Shown: positions 6,667 to 7,455 of the stretch, in pieces | How the letters are laid out: each line of letters starts with the position of its first letter | Numbering within the stretch: position 1 is the first letter of the stretch | Assembly: GCF_002737765.1 (NCBI RefSeq) | Contig: NZ_PEGG01000145.1 | Coordinates: 1 to 7,455, forward strand | Length of the DNA: 7,455 nt | Direction of reading: 5' to 3' | From: Caulobacter sp. B11 | GTDB lineage: Bacteria; Pseudomonadota; Alphaproteobacteria; Caulobacterales; Caulobacteraceae | Translations under genes and position numbers: made by a program | Notes under the pieces: generated by a model | What the model saw: only the letters and a program-made list of their open reading frames with translations | The model's database searches: none | Told to the model about the DNA's origin: nothing

Positions 6667-6695
6667 TTTAAAAACACTCGGCGCCGATGTGTAAA
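6667..6695 (-). promoter_or_regulatory. Promoter candidate for cfa
   Basis: On the minus strand TTTACA (6690-6695, 5 of 6 against TTGACA) and TTTAAA (6667-6672, 4 of 6 against TATAAT) are 17 bases apart, the ideal spacing. Start of transcription is expected near 6660, about 24 bases upstream of the ATG at 6636, much like the sseA leader. This lets cfa be transcribed separately from the photolyase gene. A hairpin with a T-run occupies the same bases (6674-6692) and could instead end the photolyase transcript. Confidence 0.45.
6670..6692 (-). terminator. Possible Rho-independent terminator after the CPD photolyase gene
   Basis: On the minus strand ACAC (6689-6692), one bulged A (6688) and TCG (6685-6687) can pair with CGA (6678-6680) and GTGT (6674-6677) around a GCGC loop (6681-6684). 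Four T residues follow (6670-6673). This gives a 7-bp stem with one bulge about 35 bases past the photolyase stop. The stem is short and only moderately GC-rich, and it coincides with the spacer of the cfa promoter candidate, so it may not act as a terminator. Confidence 0.35.
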
Positions 6696-6726
6696 TGGCT
6701 GAACGAACAGCGTTGGCCGAGGGGCT

Positions 6727-7455
6727 TCAGTTCCCTTTCAGGCTCTTGTAAGCCTCCAGCGCCCGCGTTCGCGCGGCGCCATGCTCCACGATCGGTCTGG
6801 GATAGCTACGGGCCGAGGGGCTGGACGGATGCGCCATCCAGGGTTGATGCAGCACGGAATCGGACAGGCTCGCCAGTTCAGGGACCCACCGCCGAACATA
6901 AACCCCGCGCGGGTCGAACTTTTCGCCCTGGGTGATGGGGTTGAAGATCCGGAAATAGGGCGCGGCGTCGGCCCCGCTGCCAGCCACCCACTGCCAGTTG
7001 CCGACATTGCTGGCCAGGTCGGCGTCGACCAGGGTGTCCCAGAACCAAGCCTCGCCCTGTCGCCAGTCGATCAGCAGGTGCTTGATCAGGAATGAGGCCA
7101 CGATCATCCGCACGCGATTGTGCATGAAGCCGGTGGTCCAAAGCTCGCGCATGCCGGCGTCGACGATCGGATAGCCGGTTCGCCCCTGGGTCCAGGCCTT
7201 GAAGGCCGCATCGTCGCGTCGCCAGCCGAAGCCGTCGAATTCGGGGCGGAAGCTTTGGGTTTGGATCTGGGGATTGTGGAACAGGATCGTGTGGTTGAAC
7301 TCGCGCCAGCCCACCTCCGACAGGAACCTTCTGGCCTCGGCGTGAGGGGCTTCGCCCATGGCCATGGCGCCCTGGGCCGCCACCCAGACCTGGCGAGGGC
7401 CGATTTCGCCGAAATGCAGGTGGGGCGACAGCCTCGACGTACCGGCCACGCCGGG
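6727..7455 (-). CDS. phr: Class I CPD photolyase, C-terminal half, runs off the right edge
   Basis: The last 242 codons of a deoxyribodipyrimidine photolyase; about 230 N-terminal residues with the antenna domain lie beyond 7455. The visible part is the FAD-binding helical domain. It opens with GTSRLSPHLHFGE and has WREF (50-53), TGYPIVDAGMREL, MHNRVRM (111-117), IDWRQGE, NWQW and GADAAPYFRIFNP, all hallmarks of class I enzymes that split cyclobutane dimers in light. The electron-transfer tryptophans Trp78, Trp131 and Trp154 keep the spacing of E. coli Trp306, Trp359 and Trp382. Asn150 matches Asn378 near flavin N5, supporting a repair enzyme over a cryptochrome. Phe110 stands where E. coli has Trp338. 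The C-terminal YPRPIVEHGAARTRALEAY is standard. GTG at 7449 is internal, since the conserved frame continues upstream to the edge. It lies upstream of cfa on the same strand, 90 bp from its preferred start, and may share its transcript. Confidence 0.93.
   Translation of the reverse strand, partial: PGVAGTSRLSPHLHFGEIGPRQVWVAAQGAMAMGEAPHAEARRFLSEVGWREFNHTILFHNPQIQTQSFRPEFDGFGWRRDDAAFKAWTQGRTGYPIVDAGMRELWTTGFMHNRVRMIVASFLIKHLLIDWRQGEAWFWDTLVDADLASNVGNWQWVAGSGADAAPYFRIFNPITQGEKFDPRGVYVRRWVPELASLSDSVLHQPWMAHPSSPSARSYPRPIVEHGAARTRALEAYKSLKGN

Overview
The window is a GC-rich piece of a bacterial chromosome. The protein families and the high-GC codon use fit an alphaproteobacterium, most likely a Caulobacterales-type organism (Caulobacter, Brevundimonas or Phenylobacterium). 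That placement rests on the look of the proteins only; there is no rRNA or marker gene to confirm it. It holds eight protein-coding loci, seven on the minus strand and one on the plus strand, and no RNA gene, mobile element or CRISPR array that I can see.

The left half (about 1-3425, all minus strand) is a sulfur amino acid block. Read in transcription order it is a CysK-type cysteine synthase (2427-3425, interrupted by two single-base frame changes), a 3-mercaptopyruvate sulfurtransferase (sseA, 1485-2327) and a cystathionine beta-lyase (metC, 318-1475). The sseA and metC genes are 9 bp apart and probably share a promoter at about 2359-2388. The 5' part of a divergent DUF1697-like gene runs off the left edge.

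The right half (about 3530-7455) is a DNA-photorepair and membrane-modification block. On the plus strand is a PhrB-type iron-sulfur photolyase of the (6-4) class. On the minus strand, in transcription order, are the C-terminal half of a class I CPD photolyase, a cyclopropane-fatty-acyl-phospholipid synthase (cfa) with a plausible promoter of its own, and a 93-residue protein I do not recognise. The last of these meets the (6-4) photolyase tail to tail, with stop codons overlapping by 4 bp. Two unrelated photolyase lineages beside a cfa gene suggest a light or singlet-oxygen protection locus. In Rhodobacter sphaeroides a CPD photolyase and a cfa gene belong to the RpoE-ChrR singlet-oxygen regulon, but no such sigma factor or promoter is visible here.

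The strongest anomaly is three apparent single-base indels within about 410 bp (3140-3143, 3364-3365 and 3530-3548). Two break the cysteine synthase and one separates the only nearby ATG from the PhrB frame. All other genes are intact, so a local sequence-quality problem is at least as likely as gene decay. I found no clear new multi-gene system. The best lead for something undescribed is the 93-residue protein tied to the photolyase-cfa locus.
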